A stretch of 64,000 nt of DNA, taken from NCBI GenBank assembly GCA_009741485.1, contig CM019236.1, forward strand, positions 45,179,583 to 45,243,582, read 5' to 3'. This stretch comes from Malurus cyaneus samueli (lineage: Eukaryota; Chordata; Aves; Passeriformes; Maluridae). The notes under the pieces are model-generated. The model ran no database searches. It worked only from the letters and a program-made list of their open reading frames with translations, and had not been told where the DNA came from. This document shows positions 38,921 to 49,400 of the stretch, piece by piece (within the stretch, counting starts at the first letter, position 1; the number at the start of each line of letters is the position of its first letter). The position numbers and the translations under genes are program-made.

Positions 38921-40906
38921 TCTCACTTTGGTTATCAGAACTGGCAGTCAAAAAGGGGTTCTGGTCCCAAAACTGTAGTCCTTGGCTTGCTGTGCCAGTG
39001 TGACCAGCTTGGATGATTTGCATCAGCTTGGGCTTTAACTCCAGGGAGAAAAAAATGTCCGAAACCACCTTTATTTTCCGTATTATATTTGCACTGGGAG
39101 ATCTTGTTTTAGCTTGTTGAAACTATTTCTAATTTTAAAATAGGACTCCACTTAATGAATTAGCATTTCCGGGATTTTACCACTCTGCAGAGACATCTCC
39201 TTTATTGAGTAAGTGGGTAAGTTCCAGACACATTAAGTCATCTGGCAGAAGAGCTGGTGCCCTGAGCAGCATCTCGACAGACATCAGGAGCTCAGACTTC
39301 ACAAAAAGATGCCTTTTATTTTACCTTCTCAGAACAGTGCAGACCCTTATCCTGGCATGCAATACGATCTTAGAACACAGGTCTGCCCAGGGTGAATGTT
39401 TTAAGCACAGGCAGACACTGCTTCCAAGTCGTGTGAAGTCACCAAGCTGCAGACATGCATCTCAGATGTTATTCCTTTGCGGCAGCTCTCCTCCCCCTGC
39501 CTTTAACTGCAGTCTCTAAGCAGCTATTCCCCTTTACTGGATTCACGGATCTCCAGCTGTAGTGGAGTTTGCAGGTACGTTAGTTCATTTCTGTGCAAGC
39601 AACTTTATTCATACTACAGGAAGCAGTGCAAAACCTGCACATCTTAACACTAATTCTCCTTCAAAACAAGCACTGAAGGGTGAAATGAGACATAGCACTG
39701 CTACCACACAAACTGTTACCTTCTCACGCAGATGTCTTCATACCTTGCTATGTTGTGCAACCAAATTAGTCCTTTTTTTCTCCAATTTGAACTCCCTATT
39801 CAAAATACCACAGTTAAAACTTGGGTTTCTTGCTCTGTTCTTAACTGTGGCAATTTGGCTCCCCTGGTGAAAAACACCCACCACTTTCAGCGATGAAAGA
39901 AACATTGCACCCCTGCCATGGGAGAGAGTCCTGCAGTAAATGTTGAAGTTGTGTATGACATCAATAACACCACACATTTACATTTACACAGTCCCATGAC
40001 TCTACAGTTTCTTCAAAGAAAAAAGCATGAAAAATGCTCACATGAGACAGAGCACAAGAGAGAATGATCAACTTCCTCTGAGGCCAATATTTCAGCTCCT
40101 AATAGCACCAGCATTGCCTAAGTAACAACAATGCTTAGACCAAGTGTTCAGGTCAAGCAGCCGAGAAAGCAACTGCAGCAGAAAGAAGGAACCTCATTAC
40201 CGAATATTTGTGTGTTATTTTCATTTTCTTCTACATACTTCCCTACTTTTTCTATTTTTCACCACTAGAGTAAAAGAATTCTTCACACGTGTAAGCTAAT
40301 ACACAGGAAGACATAGAAGGTTGGTCTCAAATCCAGGTAGGGTGTGTAGGAATATGCTATTACCATTTCCCTCCTTATTGTGACAATGTTCTTACTGAAA
40401 ATGACCCTCAAAATATCGAGGACAAAAATTTCTGCATTGGCTGTTTTTTCAGGATTTGGCCAATCTTTGGGGCAAAGAAGAAAGAGAGCTCACACACATA
40501 GATAAAATGACACTCTTTCTTTGGGTTCACTCTGCTAAACCAGCCTGCGTCCTTCATAATACCTGCCTCACTGGCATGGCATGAAGCAAGTCAAGACCTA
40601 CACACTGCACAGCGGGATATGCAGCCAGTTGGTAGGGTGCCAATTAGGCATGACCCAGGGCCAGCACACCTTGTGAGGGAGGACTCTTCTCTGACATGGG
40701 GCTTTGGTCTCTGCTTGTTGCTGCCCTCTCCTGCTCAGACTCTTCAAACACTCCACTCTGGGATCACACATCAGCGACAGCTCCTCCAGGTCCTCAAAGA
40801 AAAAATTCCACCTGCAGACCCTGCCATAGTAGAGAATCCTTTTCCTTGCCAGGTGCAAAGGAGGGGGTAGGAAGGATTGAAGACCCCTCATGCCAACCAC
40901 ACTTAC
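38921..40906. other. Start of the CPLX2 first coding intron (minus strand); no other exon seen
   Basis: Immediately downstream of the GTAAGT donor, in the gene's direction. I see no recognisable exon or repeat in it other than possible edges of the CR1 fragment at 38849-38920. Confidence 0.6.
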
Positions 40907-41007
40907 CTCCTAGAGCTTGTTTCATAACAAAATCCATGGTTGGTTGTTTGGGGTCTTGCCCACTTCACACTCACATGCACAGAGACCAGGAATTCTTGGA
41001 AGGCAGC
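40907..41007 (-). CDS. CPLX2: Complexin-2 (CPLX2), first coding exon with 5'UTR portion; CDS part 40907-40937
   Basis: Complexin-2 is a small cytosolic presynaptic protein that binds the assembled SNARE complex and clamps or promotes Ca2+-triggered vesicle fusion. Reading the minus strand, an ATG at 40937-40935 opens a frame encoding MDFVMKQALG plus the first base of a Gly codon. This equals the start of vertebrate complexin-2 (known family sequence); complexin-1 begins MEF, so the Asp at residue 2 favours CPLX2. The ATG context is strong (A at -3, G at +4). The exon ends at a perfect donor, GAG|GTAAGT (intron GT at 40906-40905), in phase 1. Its 5' end follows a pyrimidine-rich tract and TTTGCAG (AG at 41009-41008), giving 70 nt of leader. 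The SNARE-binding central helix and C-terminal domain lie on later exons that I could not find in this window. The gene runs leftwards. The short match is made convincing by the splice sites and the adjacent CpG island. Confidence 0.9.
40971..40976 (-). promoter_or_regulatory. Start-stop upstream ORF (ATG-TGA) in the CPLX2 leader
   Basis: In the 70-nt leader carried by the CPLX2 start exon, an ATG at 40976-40974 is followed immediately by TGA. It lies 39 nt before the main ATG and in poor context (T at -3, T at +4). Start-stop elements are known in other genes to hold ribosomes at initiation. A regulatory role here is inference, because weak context would allow leaky scanning. The same bases contain a GTGAGT donor-like string, which could alternatively be a cryptic splice site. 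Confidence 0.5.
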
Positions 41008-41159
41008 CTGCAAAGAGGCACAATTAAAAGAGGAATAGTGTCTCAAGGAGAAGAAAAGGCTAACGCCTGGCCTTCCTCAGCTCTCTCCCCACAGCCTTTC
41101 TCCTTTTGTTCCTGAAGGGAGAGAGCAAGTTTCCACCCTCATCCCTTCAGAGCCTTGCT

Positions 41160-43250
41160 TTGCACAAGGCGCTCGGGCAGAGCTGCATGCTGGCGAGCGG
41201 TCAGCGGGTGGGAGGAGTTGGGCACACGGTGGCTTCCCCAGCAGAGGCAATAGTGTGCCGGCGTACGCAAGGCTGCGGAGGAGCAAATGCGGTTGCGCCT
41301 GTCACAGGTCTTATGTCTAACACTGCGGGACAGGAAGGTGAGTTAAGACCTTTGAACTTTCTCGATATCTTCCCCCCTAAGCTTGTTCTAGCCCTCGGTT
41401 TTTCCAGTGATAGGGGTTTGCTCCGGGGAATATGTCAGCTCGGCGCCCCGGGGACCCGAGGGGGCATTTGAGGTTGCAGAAGCGCTCGGCAAGACGCCGA
41501 TCGGAGAATCAAGCGGGGATTGCCGGGCGGTTCAGAGATGAGGATCAGTGCGGGTGGCCGGATGATGGAAAGGCCCCGCGACCCTCGACAGTCCCCAGCG
41601 CAATGCCAGCGCTTGGGTGCCCCTCCGCAGGGTACCGGACGGCTCAATTTGTTGCGCACCGGCGGCCCCAGGTGCAGCAGGGCAGCGGCTGCTGCATCCC
41701 ACCCCCCCCGCCCGGCTCCGGCAGCGGGTCACAGCCGTGCCAGCACCTACAGGGACGAGCGCTGTCCTTGTCCCTGCGTGCCCGCCCCCGCCTCTCCTGT
41801 TGGCCCTTTCCGCTCGGCTCGGCTCGGCCCCGCTACCTCTCTCGGCGGACAAGGCGCTGTGCTGACACGGGCCGGGGCGGGGCAGGTGGCGGCTGCTGTG
41901 GGCTCCTCTCTGTCGCACGGGCTCCGGCCGGCGCCCGTGTGCCCGAGGGCTGCCGGGGAAGTTGCGGGTGCGGAGCGGGGGAGGGATTGAGTCGCTTCTC
42001 CCTACTTTTCCCCGCGCCTCTTTTATCACAGCATTTCCGGACCATCCCCCGACACGGTCCCTCCTTCCTCCTCCCCTCGTTGCGGGAAGCTGGACCTTCC
42101 CTCCCCCTGCCTCCGGCTCGCCCCGCTTTCCTGCGACCGCCCTCGCCCCTCGGTGCTAGTCGCCGAGCAGGCCCCCAGCGCTCCCCAAACCCTCGGAGGG
42201 GTGCGTGTGTCTGCATGCGTGTCCCCCACCCCATCCCTGCTGTCTCCAGCAGCCAGGTGTCCTTGTGCTTTGCCGTGGGGGAAGGAGGGGTGGCTCTCAG
42301 CCCGCTATTGCATTTTGCGATTGCTTCCTCGCCTCTCCCGGGATTCAGATGTGTTGCCAGGGGAAATCTTTGCAAACAAGGCTTCCTGCAAAAGGGGGAG
42401 GGTGTGGGAGAGCGTTCTGCATCCTCTGTTCTCAGTCCTTTCCGGAGATTCCTCTCTCGTTCCCTAGGTCCTGGAACGAGTTGGAGAGGCAAGGAAGAAG
42501 ATAGGAAGGGAGCAGACCCTTTCTCCTCTCTCCTGCTGCCTCGCGATTAACTGTGACCCGGGAAGAGCGCGCGCTGCTGTTCTCGTGGCTCTCGCTTCAG
42601 GTGGGGGGGGAGGGCGGGCGGGGGCGGGATGGGGAAAAAGGAAGTCGTTTCCCTGCGATTGCCGCTGAAGGACGCGAGCGCTGCGATCCTTTGTCCAGCC
42701 CGGATTCGGGACGGCGTCTGAAGGTGAGAAGGAAAGAGCTCTGTGCGGTTCGAGCGCTACGAGGGAAAGCAGAGCAATACCCCCTTCACTGCACCGGCGC
42801 CCACCTTTAGGGATGCCGACAGCGGGCTTGGAGCTGGGTGGGGAGGAGACGAGTTCTGCCGTTGATCCGCCCTTTTGTCGCCAACAAGGGAGGTGGGACA
42901 GCAACTCCCAAAGTAACCTATATGGGTCTGAAAGGAGTGGGGGCTAGGGCGGAATGCTGCCGGCAGCAGTGGGAGCCCGGTGATGGGAAGCAGCGGCTCC
43001 TCCTGGGGAGGCGCTGGAATGGCCCGCGGGCGACCTCGTCTGAAGGTCAGGAAGGACAGCGGGGCCGCACCTGGCACCGCGCGGCATGCAGATCCAGCAG
43101 GCGTGACAAGACAATCCCTCCCGGGGCAGTGATGCCGACCATAGGGGCTCCGCAGTCTGCAAAGCTCTCGGATGCCAGCTGCAGATGCGGGAGCGCAGGT
43201 CTACATGCGGGAATGCATGCTTCTACACTCAGGAGAGTGCCTACGAACTG
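41160..43250 (-). promoter_or_regulatory. CpG island, probable CPLX2 promoter and non-coding first exon
   Basis: About 2 kb is strongly GC-rich with dense, undepleted CpG dinucleotides, in sharp contrast with the CpG-poor flanks. It contains Sp1-type GC boxes at 41874-41883 and a cluster at 42612-42628. It starts about 150 bp upstream, in the gene's minus direction, of the CPLX2 start exon, which needs a spliced 5' exon because it has its own acceptor. The inferred role is therefore the CPLX2 promoter plus a first non-coding exon. Possible minus-strand donors are CAG|GTGCGG (exon end near 43071) and AAG|GTGGGC (exon end near 42805); neither is decisive. No TATA box stands out, as usual for such islands. 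Long open frames across it on both strands reflect lack of AT-rich stops, not genes. A start site for a plus-strand transcript is also possible. Confidence 0.8.
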
Positions 43251-43349
43251 GGTCTGCCTCGGTGCACCATGCCTGTCAGTTTTCCAAAAGCATTTGGATA
43301 ATGCCCCTTACAGCATGCCTTAATTTTCAATCATCCTGAAGCGATCAGA

Positions 43350-43413
43350 CAAATGGACTAGATTATCTTTATAGGTCCGTTCTAGGAATTGTTCTGTTCT
43401 ATTCTATTGTATA
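43350..43413 (+). mobile_element. CR1 LINE 3'-end fragment with tail
   Basis: Sense CR1 terminus: AAATGGACTAGATTATCTTT, ATAGGTCC, and a TTCTGTTCTATTCTATTG tail. The tail is the terminal short repeat typical of CR1 insertions. It lies just outside the CpG island, and only the 3' end is present. Confidence 0.8.
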
Positions 43414-46400
43414 GGCTCCCAGAAACCCTTTTGCAGCAGACACACCAGCTAGTGTTAGTCTAAGAAACTCACCTCGGTAAGCATGTGCTGCACCTTTACT
43501 AACAAGTTTCAAAAAGGAAAGAATTATAGTGAGGCAGAGGGGAATACATCTTGTTTCAAGCCTTAACTCACCCCCCAGAACTTACAATTCAAAGGTCATA
43601 ATGCAGTATTTTTGCTGTTTTTTCATACACAACATAGAAGTGTATCAGCATAGATTATTGTGCTCAAGAAATGGACCTATGAGACTGCTGGAGCTGTGTG
43701 CTCAGGTGCCTGTGCAATTAACGCAGTATTTCCAGATCTGTGTTTCCTCCCCAAGTGCCTGTATGACTTTGAGCAGGGTTTACAGTTTGGGTCTGCCATA
43801 AAACACCTCACATCCCTTTTTCATCATATGATTGCTGCTGGAGAGAGGGACAGTGTCCCCACCCCGCACTACTAAACCTGTGTATGCACACCTTGCTCTT
43901 GTATCCTGGAGTTTGGGAAGGAACAATTCAAATACCCATGAGCAGAAGGATCAGGAAAGTGTGAGCTAGTAGTCAGAACACCCAACTGCCTAAAATCAAC
44001 TTTCTTTTTCCTGTACTGGGAATCCTGTAACTCCTGTAGCAGCCGAGGGTCAGCACAGCCAAGTGGGGTTGCTGAGGAATGTCATTGTTCCTGTTCATGG
44101 GCTCCTTATAACCTTTGGGATAGCCAATGTCCTCTCTTGTGTGCAGAGAATAAGTGATGTCATCCGTAGGGGCTTTCAGAAGCCAGCCAAAACAAGAGGG
44201 ACATCAAGAAATCCCTGAGAGGTTCTCGAGCTTCTTGCTGACCTGTTTAGAGCTTCTGGTCTGTTTCCAGAGCCAGCTGGCCCTCCAGAGGTCACGTACC
44301 CACGGTTCTGTTCCCCAAGTACACCAACTTTTCCAGATTATACAGCTGATACAGAATATCATGACACATGAGACAGTAAAACACAGATCTTAGTGCCTAC
44401 TATTTCACAGTTCCCTTCTCTTCAGGAGAGCAAGGCATCATCAAATCACAAATTCCACTGAGACGCTCCTAGTCCCTGATTCAGCATTTCTCCCCTGCCA
44501 CAAATATCAGCTTCTAAATAACTCCCACAGGATGGACCTCCCAGATCAAAATCCAATAGCTTGTGAGACTGATTTGGGTGCCTCCTGTCCCAGTAATACT
44601 CTGACTACTCAGTCAGGAAAGTTCCCACCAGTATTTTCCTCACCCCACGAGGATGGGACACAGAGGCAAGAAAGGACACAGTCAAAAAGAGGTGATGCAG
44701 TCTATAGAACTGTGTCTATTCATAGTCTCAGAAAGGCTTCTGGAGAAGGCTTTTACATTGGAGACTGAACTTTTCCTCAACCTGCTGAGAAACCCAGCTG
44801 GGAAGATGGACTCGGGGGATCTTACATGCCATACAGTTTGTCTGCTCTAAGAGAAGTAACAGCTCCTGCAGCCATGGTAATGATACGAGCAGAGCCACAT
44901 GCATCTTCTTTCTAATAAATAATAATATATTAGATTCATAATAATTTATGAGTATGAATCTGGCAGTAATGCATTTTTATAACATATGCTAGACAGCAGC
45001 ATATCTCAGAAACAGCAGCGTTTTCTCGCAGGGATAGAGATTGGCATCAGTGCATGGGATATATCCCAGCACCATGGACAGAGGAAAACTGCCGCCCGTA
45101 CAGAGGCTGTTCTGACTTCTTCAAAACTTCCCTAATTACCAAAGCCCATTGTTGGTCTGGTTTACATCGGGCAGCTGGGATGTGCCTGCTCCTGATTGTG
45201 GGAAAAGGCTTGTTCTTCCTTAGTGAACCAGAATAGTACAAATCCATCTTGTGACCTCACTGGTGCAGATGAAGCATACAGAAAACTGAGCAAAGTCTCC
45301 TCCATGGAGTTTTGCCCATGGAACTCAGACTTCCTTGGCCACCAGCTGGGCATCTCAGTTTATTGATATCCATGTAAGAAGTGGAATAAGCCAAGAATTC
45401 TATTTGGCAGCATTTTCCATAGGAAAAAAAAAAAAAGAAAAGAAAAAAAAAAAAAAGAAAAATATATATATTTGGATCTCCAAAAAGAAGGCAAGGTCTG
45501 TTTTCAGAAGAAAAAAAAAAATTAAATTAGTCAGGATGTTTCATTTCAACATCCTTAAATGCAATGTTTGATTATTCAATTCCATATGGTGTATGACTAC
45601 TTAGTTGAAACCAATGCTGTGTGAAAACGATACTAATAAGAAAGCTCACAAAGAAAATGAAGTGTGAAGGTTATAGAAAATACTTAAGCAGCTGCCCAAA
45701 ATGAACAGACTTTGTTTCTTTTTCCCTTTCTTTTTCTTTTCCCCCTGTCTTATTCTGAGTTCTCACCATTGTAAGTGCTGCACTGTTCAGTGGATTGCAG
45801 GCAAGGTCTGCACAGGACCAAGATGATTAGCTTTTTATCAATACAGCTACAGGGAGAGAGGAGTCAGGCACTTGCTGAGGGTAGTTTGTGTACATCAGTT
45901 GCAATCCCTTCAGTGGTTTAGTTCACTGAACACAAATCTACTGTATGTTTCATTTTCTCTTCTACTGTCAATTCTAACTGTCAAAACACTTCAGAATTCA
46001 AGCATTTTTTGCCTCCTCAGATGTATTGCTTTGTTTCTTGTTGTTTGATTCAAGTTACATCAGGCTTTAAGTAAGCTCTTTATTTTCCAACCAAATAGGA
46101 AAAAAAAAAACCACCATAATAGTCTTTTGGGAGAGTGTTTCCCTTAAGCCAAAACTATAAAAGGACTTTTCAGCCATTTCTTTAGAGTTCTGAAGCTCTG
46201 GTCCCTTGAGATCTCTTGAAGATGAATTTTCTAGTTGAGCATTTCTTTCAGCTTCACAAGACCAAATTTTAGCTGTCTGTCCTCAGAAAAACTAAAATAA
46301 ACACAAATTGATTGTTCTTTCTCGATGACATGCAAGCACAAGAATGCAATTCCTACGTTTTTTGTTTTTTTTTTTTTATTGAACCACAGTGCCCATGCTT

Positions 46401-49400
46401 AGTTTGTGAACAAGCCCCTTGGTAGGCTGCCATTTACAGCTTCTAGCTCCTAAGCTGAAAACTTGTTTTATACTCTATGCTTTCTACTCCTCTAGTTCCC
46501 TTAACTCTATTCCTCTCTTTGTTTCCTGTTCTCTAAACAAGCTCTTGCCTTATCAGTCTAATTAAGAGTCGCATCTCAGCAGGGCTCTGATTCCTGTGGA
46601 CAGGCATGATCAGGTAAATATCCAGGAGTTCCTATCTCCAGGATTTACAGTTTTACATTGCAAGGTTTCTTTGGCAGACAAAGGTTGTCCATAAAGCCAG
46701 GAATCCATCTTCATCACTGCAGTGATTAAATAGTGATATCTCTATCCAAAGCATAACATTTTTTGTCATGAGATTATTATTTCAAGTACTTTTGGCAGGA
46801 ATTTTTTCATCAATGAGTAAGTCATCCAAACCAGAGCACTCATGACGTGATGTGTCAGTTTATACAGGAGTTCAGAGGCAAATAAGGAAAAAAATGTTTT
46901 ACTGGTTTGTATTTGATGTTATTGAGGTATTCTGCTTTGATGTATCAAAAGTGCTGCACTTTTCAATGACCAAATCACTTTGCCTTGGCTCTTTGCTTTG
47001 AGCAATGCAAGTCTGTATAAAAACTAAACAAAATCATAGCAGAGTAACTCTTTTTTATTTTTCTTTTTCAGAATTCTTATGTCATCAAGAGGGGAAAAGA
47101 GGTCACACCTTTTCCTCTTTGTTGCAATTTCACGTGCAAGGAAGATTCAAAATGTCAAACACAATTTACCACAGAATTTCTGTTTTGCCAAGTAGTTCAT
47201 AATCTCACCTTATTACTCTACATCTTGGAAAAGAAAATTATCAAAGAAAAACAGCATACTTGGCTGAGATGATAGCTTGGTGTCAGATGCTGTGGCCTGT
47301 AGTTCTTTTTCTGTGTTGAAAGAGTAGTTCCAGGTTCTGACCTCAACTTGGAAGGAAGGTCCCCACCCCAAAAGGTCCATCTCCAAACCTTAACAACGAA
47401 TTTAATTGTTTAACATTTTAAACTTTTCATTAAGGATGAAGCGTGTGCTTATCTTTAGAGACTTCTGCATGCAGAGCAATTCCTCTTGGGTGTGATGTCA
47501 AGACTGGCAGCTTAAACTGTTACAATATTATGCCCTTTACACTCAGATATTTCTAAAGAGACCCCAGTAGTTCGATGCAATCTGACAGCTCAGGAATCCT
47601 CATACCTTCCTGTTTCAGTTTTGAACTTCATATCCACGGCTTCACTTTGATAAGAAATCTAAACATGTGATTAAGTAATTTTCTAAGTAGAGTGTATTTT
47701 CTGAATGTGATGAGGAGAATAGCAATACCTGAAAATAAATCTATGTAATCCACAAAAAATAGACAAATATGTCACCTTAGAATGTGCTTGGGTTGTTTTT
47801 TCTTTCCCTGAGTGGAACTATAAAAAGTAACTTATAATGTCACACAAATAAATCAAACTATCCAGCCAGTTCGTTCCTTGCCTTTACTGGTGTGACATTT
47901 TTTCTATTGATCCATTCCATGCCAGTGAATCAACATCTCTACAGTGCTGTGGGAACAAGGCTGTATGCCGGCACAACCAACACAAGGAATACGATGCAGC
48001 GAGGAAACCCATCTACCATGGTTTCCACAACATCACATTGCTCCTTAAGCTTTCAATTTAAGCTAAAACACTAGAGAGTTAAAGTTAATAGACTGAAATA
48101 ACTGGGCTTGGACACTTCCATTAGAGCATGTGTGTAGGAGCTTTGCTGAATCCAAATTAGCTCTTCTAAGCCTGAACATCTCTCATGACGAGTTTCCCGG
48201 AATAGAAATTATGTGATTGTAAACATGATCTGTCATTTTTAACTCTTACACATGGCCTTCCTGTATAATCAGTCTCTGCTAAAAATTAGTAACCAAGTAA
48301 AGGAAAAAATGCGCTGAGTTTGGAAAATCTTCGGGAGATGCAGGTCTAAAGAGGAAAATGTCCTGTGTTGAGAGTCAAAGCATTTTAGGATTCAGTAACT
48401 TGAATGCTTAATTACTAACATGCCTGAATCTGTGTGAAATACAAACATTGTTCCATGCACGTTTCTCTGCCTCTTAATTTCACATTGCTTCTCGCTAATT
48501 AGTTACATGCCATTTCTAATCCCCTTTTGCAATATTTAATCATCAAATTGTAGCATTTTTCAGCCAGCTGATGCACACTAGCAAAGCAGGTCACTTTTCT
48601 TGTAGACAGAAGTGGATTCCTCTGTCCAAGCCCCCTCTGGCTGTGCCAGTTCCAGTGAGTGAGAGGGAGGTGACCTGCCCGCTGTGTGATTCTGTCTGGC
48701 GTGGGGTGCCAGCGTTGGGCGAGCTGAGTTGGAGAGCCTGGCTGATCTTGCTTGGCCCATTGAGGACTGGGAAATGTGTGCTCAAGGACAACTTAAGCAA
48801 CCACACAGAAAACTTTGTTTTCCTATTGCATTTGCGTTATTCCTCAGGGTTTTCAAACTGCCTAGGAATGGTGGCAAATTCCCTGCTGGGGCTTCCTCTA
48901 CAAATTTGTTTTTTCACTCCCACTCAGTCTCTACCACAATTATACTTTGTACTAAGTCACACACTTCAGAGAGTTCCCTACCCCAGCATCACAGTAGAAT
49001 AGTGAGAAATACTCAAATAATGGTTAGGGCTCTGTGGTTAGGCACATATTTAAGCAACCTGCCTGAAAAACAGATTCAGACCCAAAAGGAACAGGGGAGG
49101 ATCAAAGTTATTTAATGTGGAAATGAGACATGTACACTTATTTGGTATTGTCTATCCGTTCCATGACTTTTTAATCCATCAGCAAGTTTCAGCCTCAAGT
49201 TACACAGGAGTAAAAATCTCATATTATGAGTTTTGATTAATTTCATAGAAATTATTGGCTTGTTAGAGGAGAATTAAATTTTATTAAGTCTTCATGAGAG
49301 ACTAATTGTAGTAAGAATCCCTACTAGGAAATAAAGAATCTACTCAGGAGAGTTTTTGAGGAATTGACATTATATTAAATTGGTGGCAGGTTTAGGTTTC

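Noticed and set aside
41833..42492. 219-codon minus-strand ORF in the CpG island
   Set aside because: Same compositional cause. It has no recognisable family and no fit with CPLX2, whose start codon is in a later exon.
41432..42550. 372-codon plus-strand ORF, longest in the window
   Set aside because: It lies in the CpG island, where stops are rare in all frames; minus-strand frames overlap it. The translation is Pro/Arg/Ser-rich without domains.
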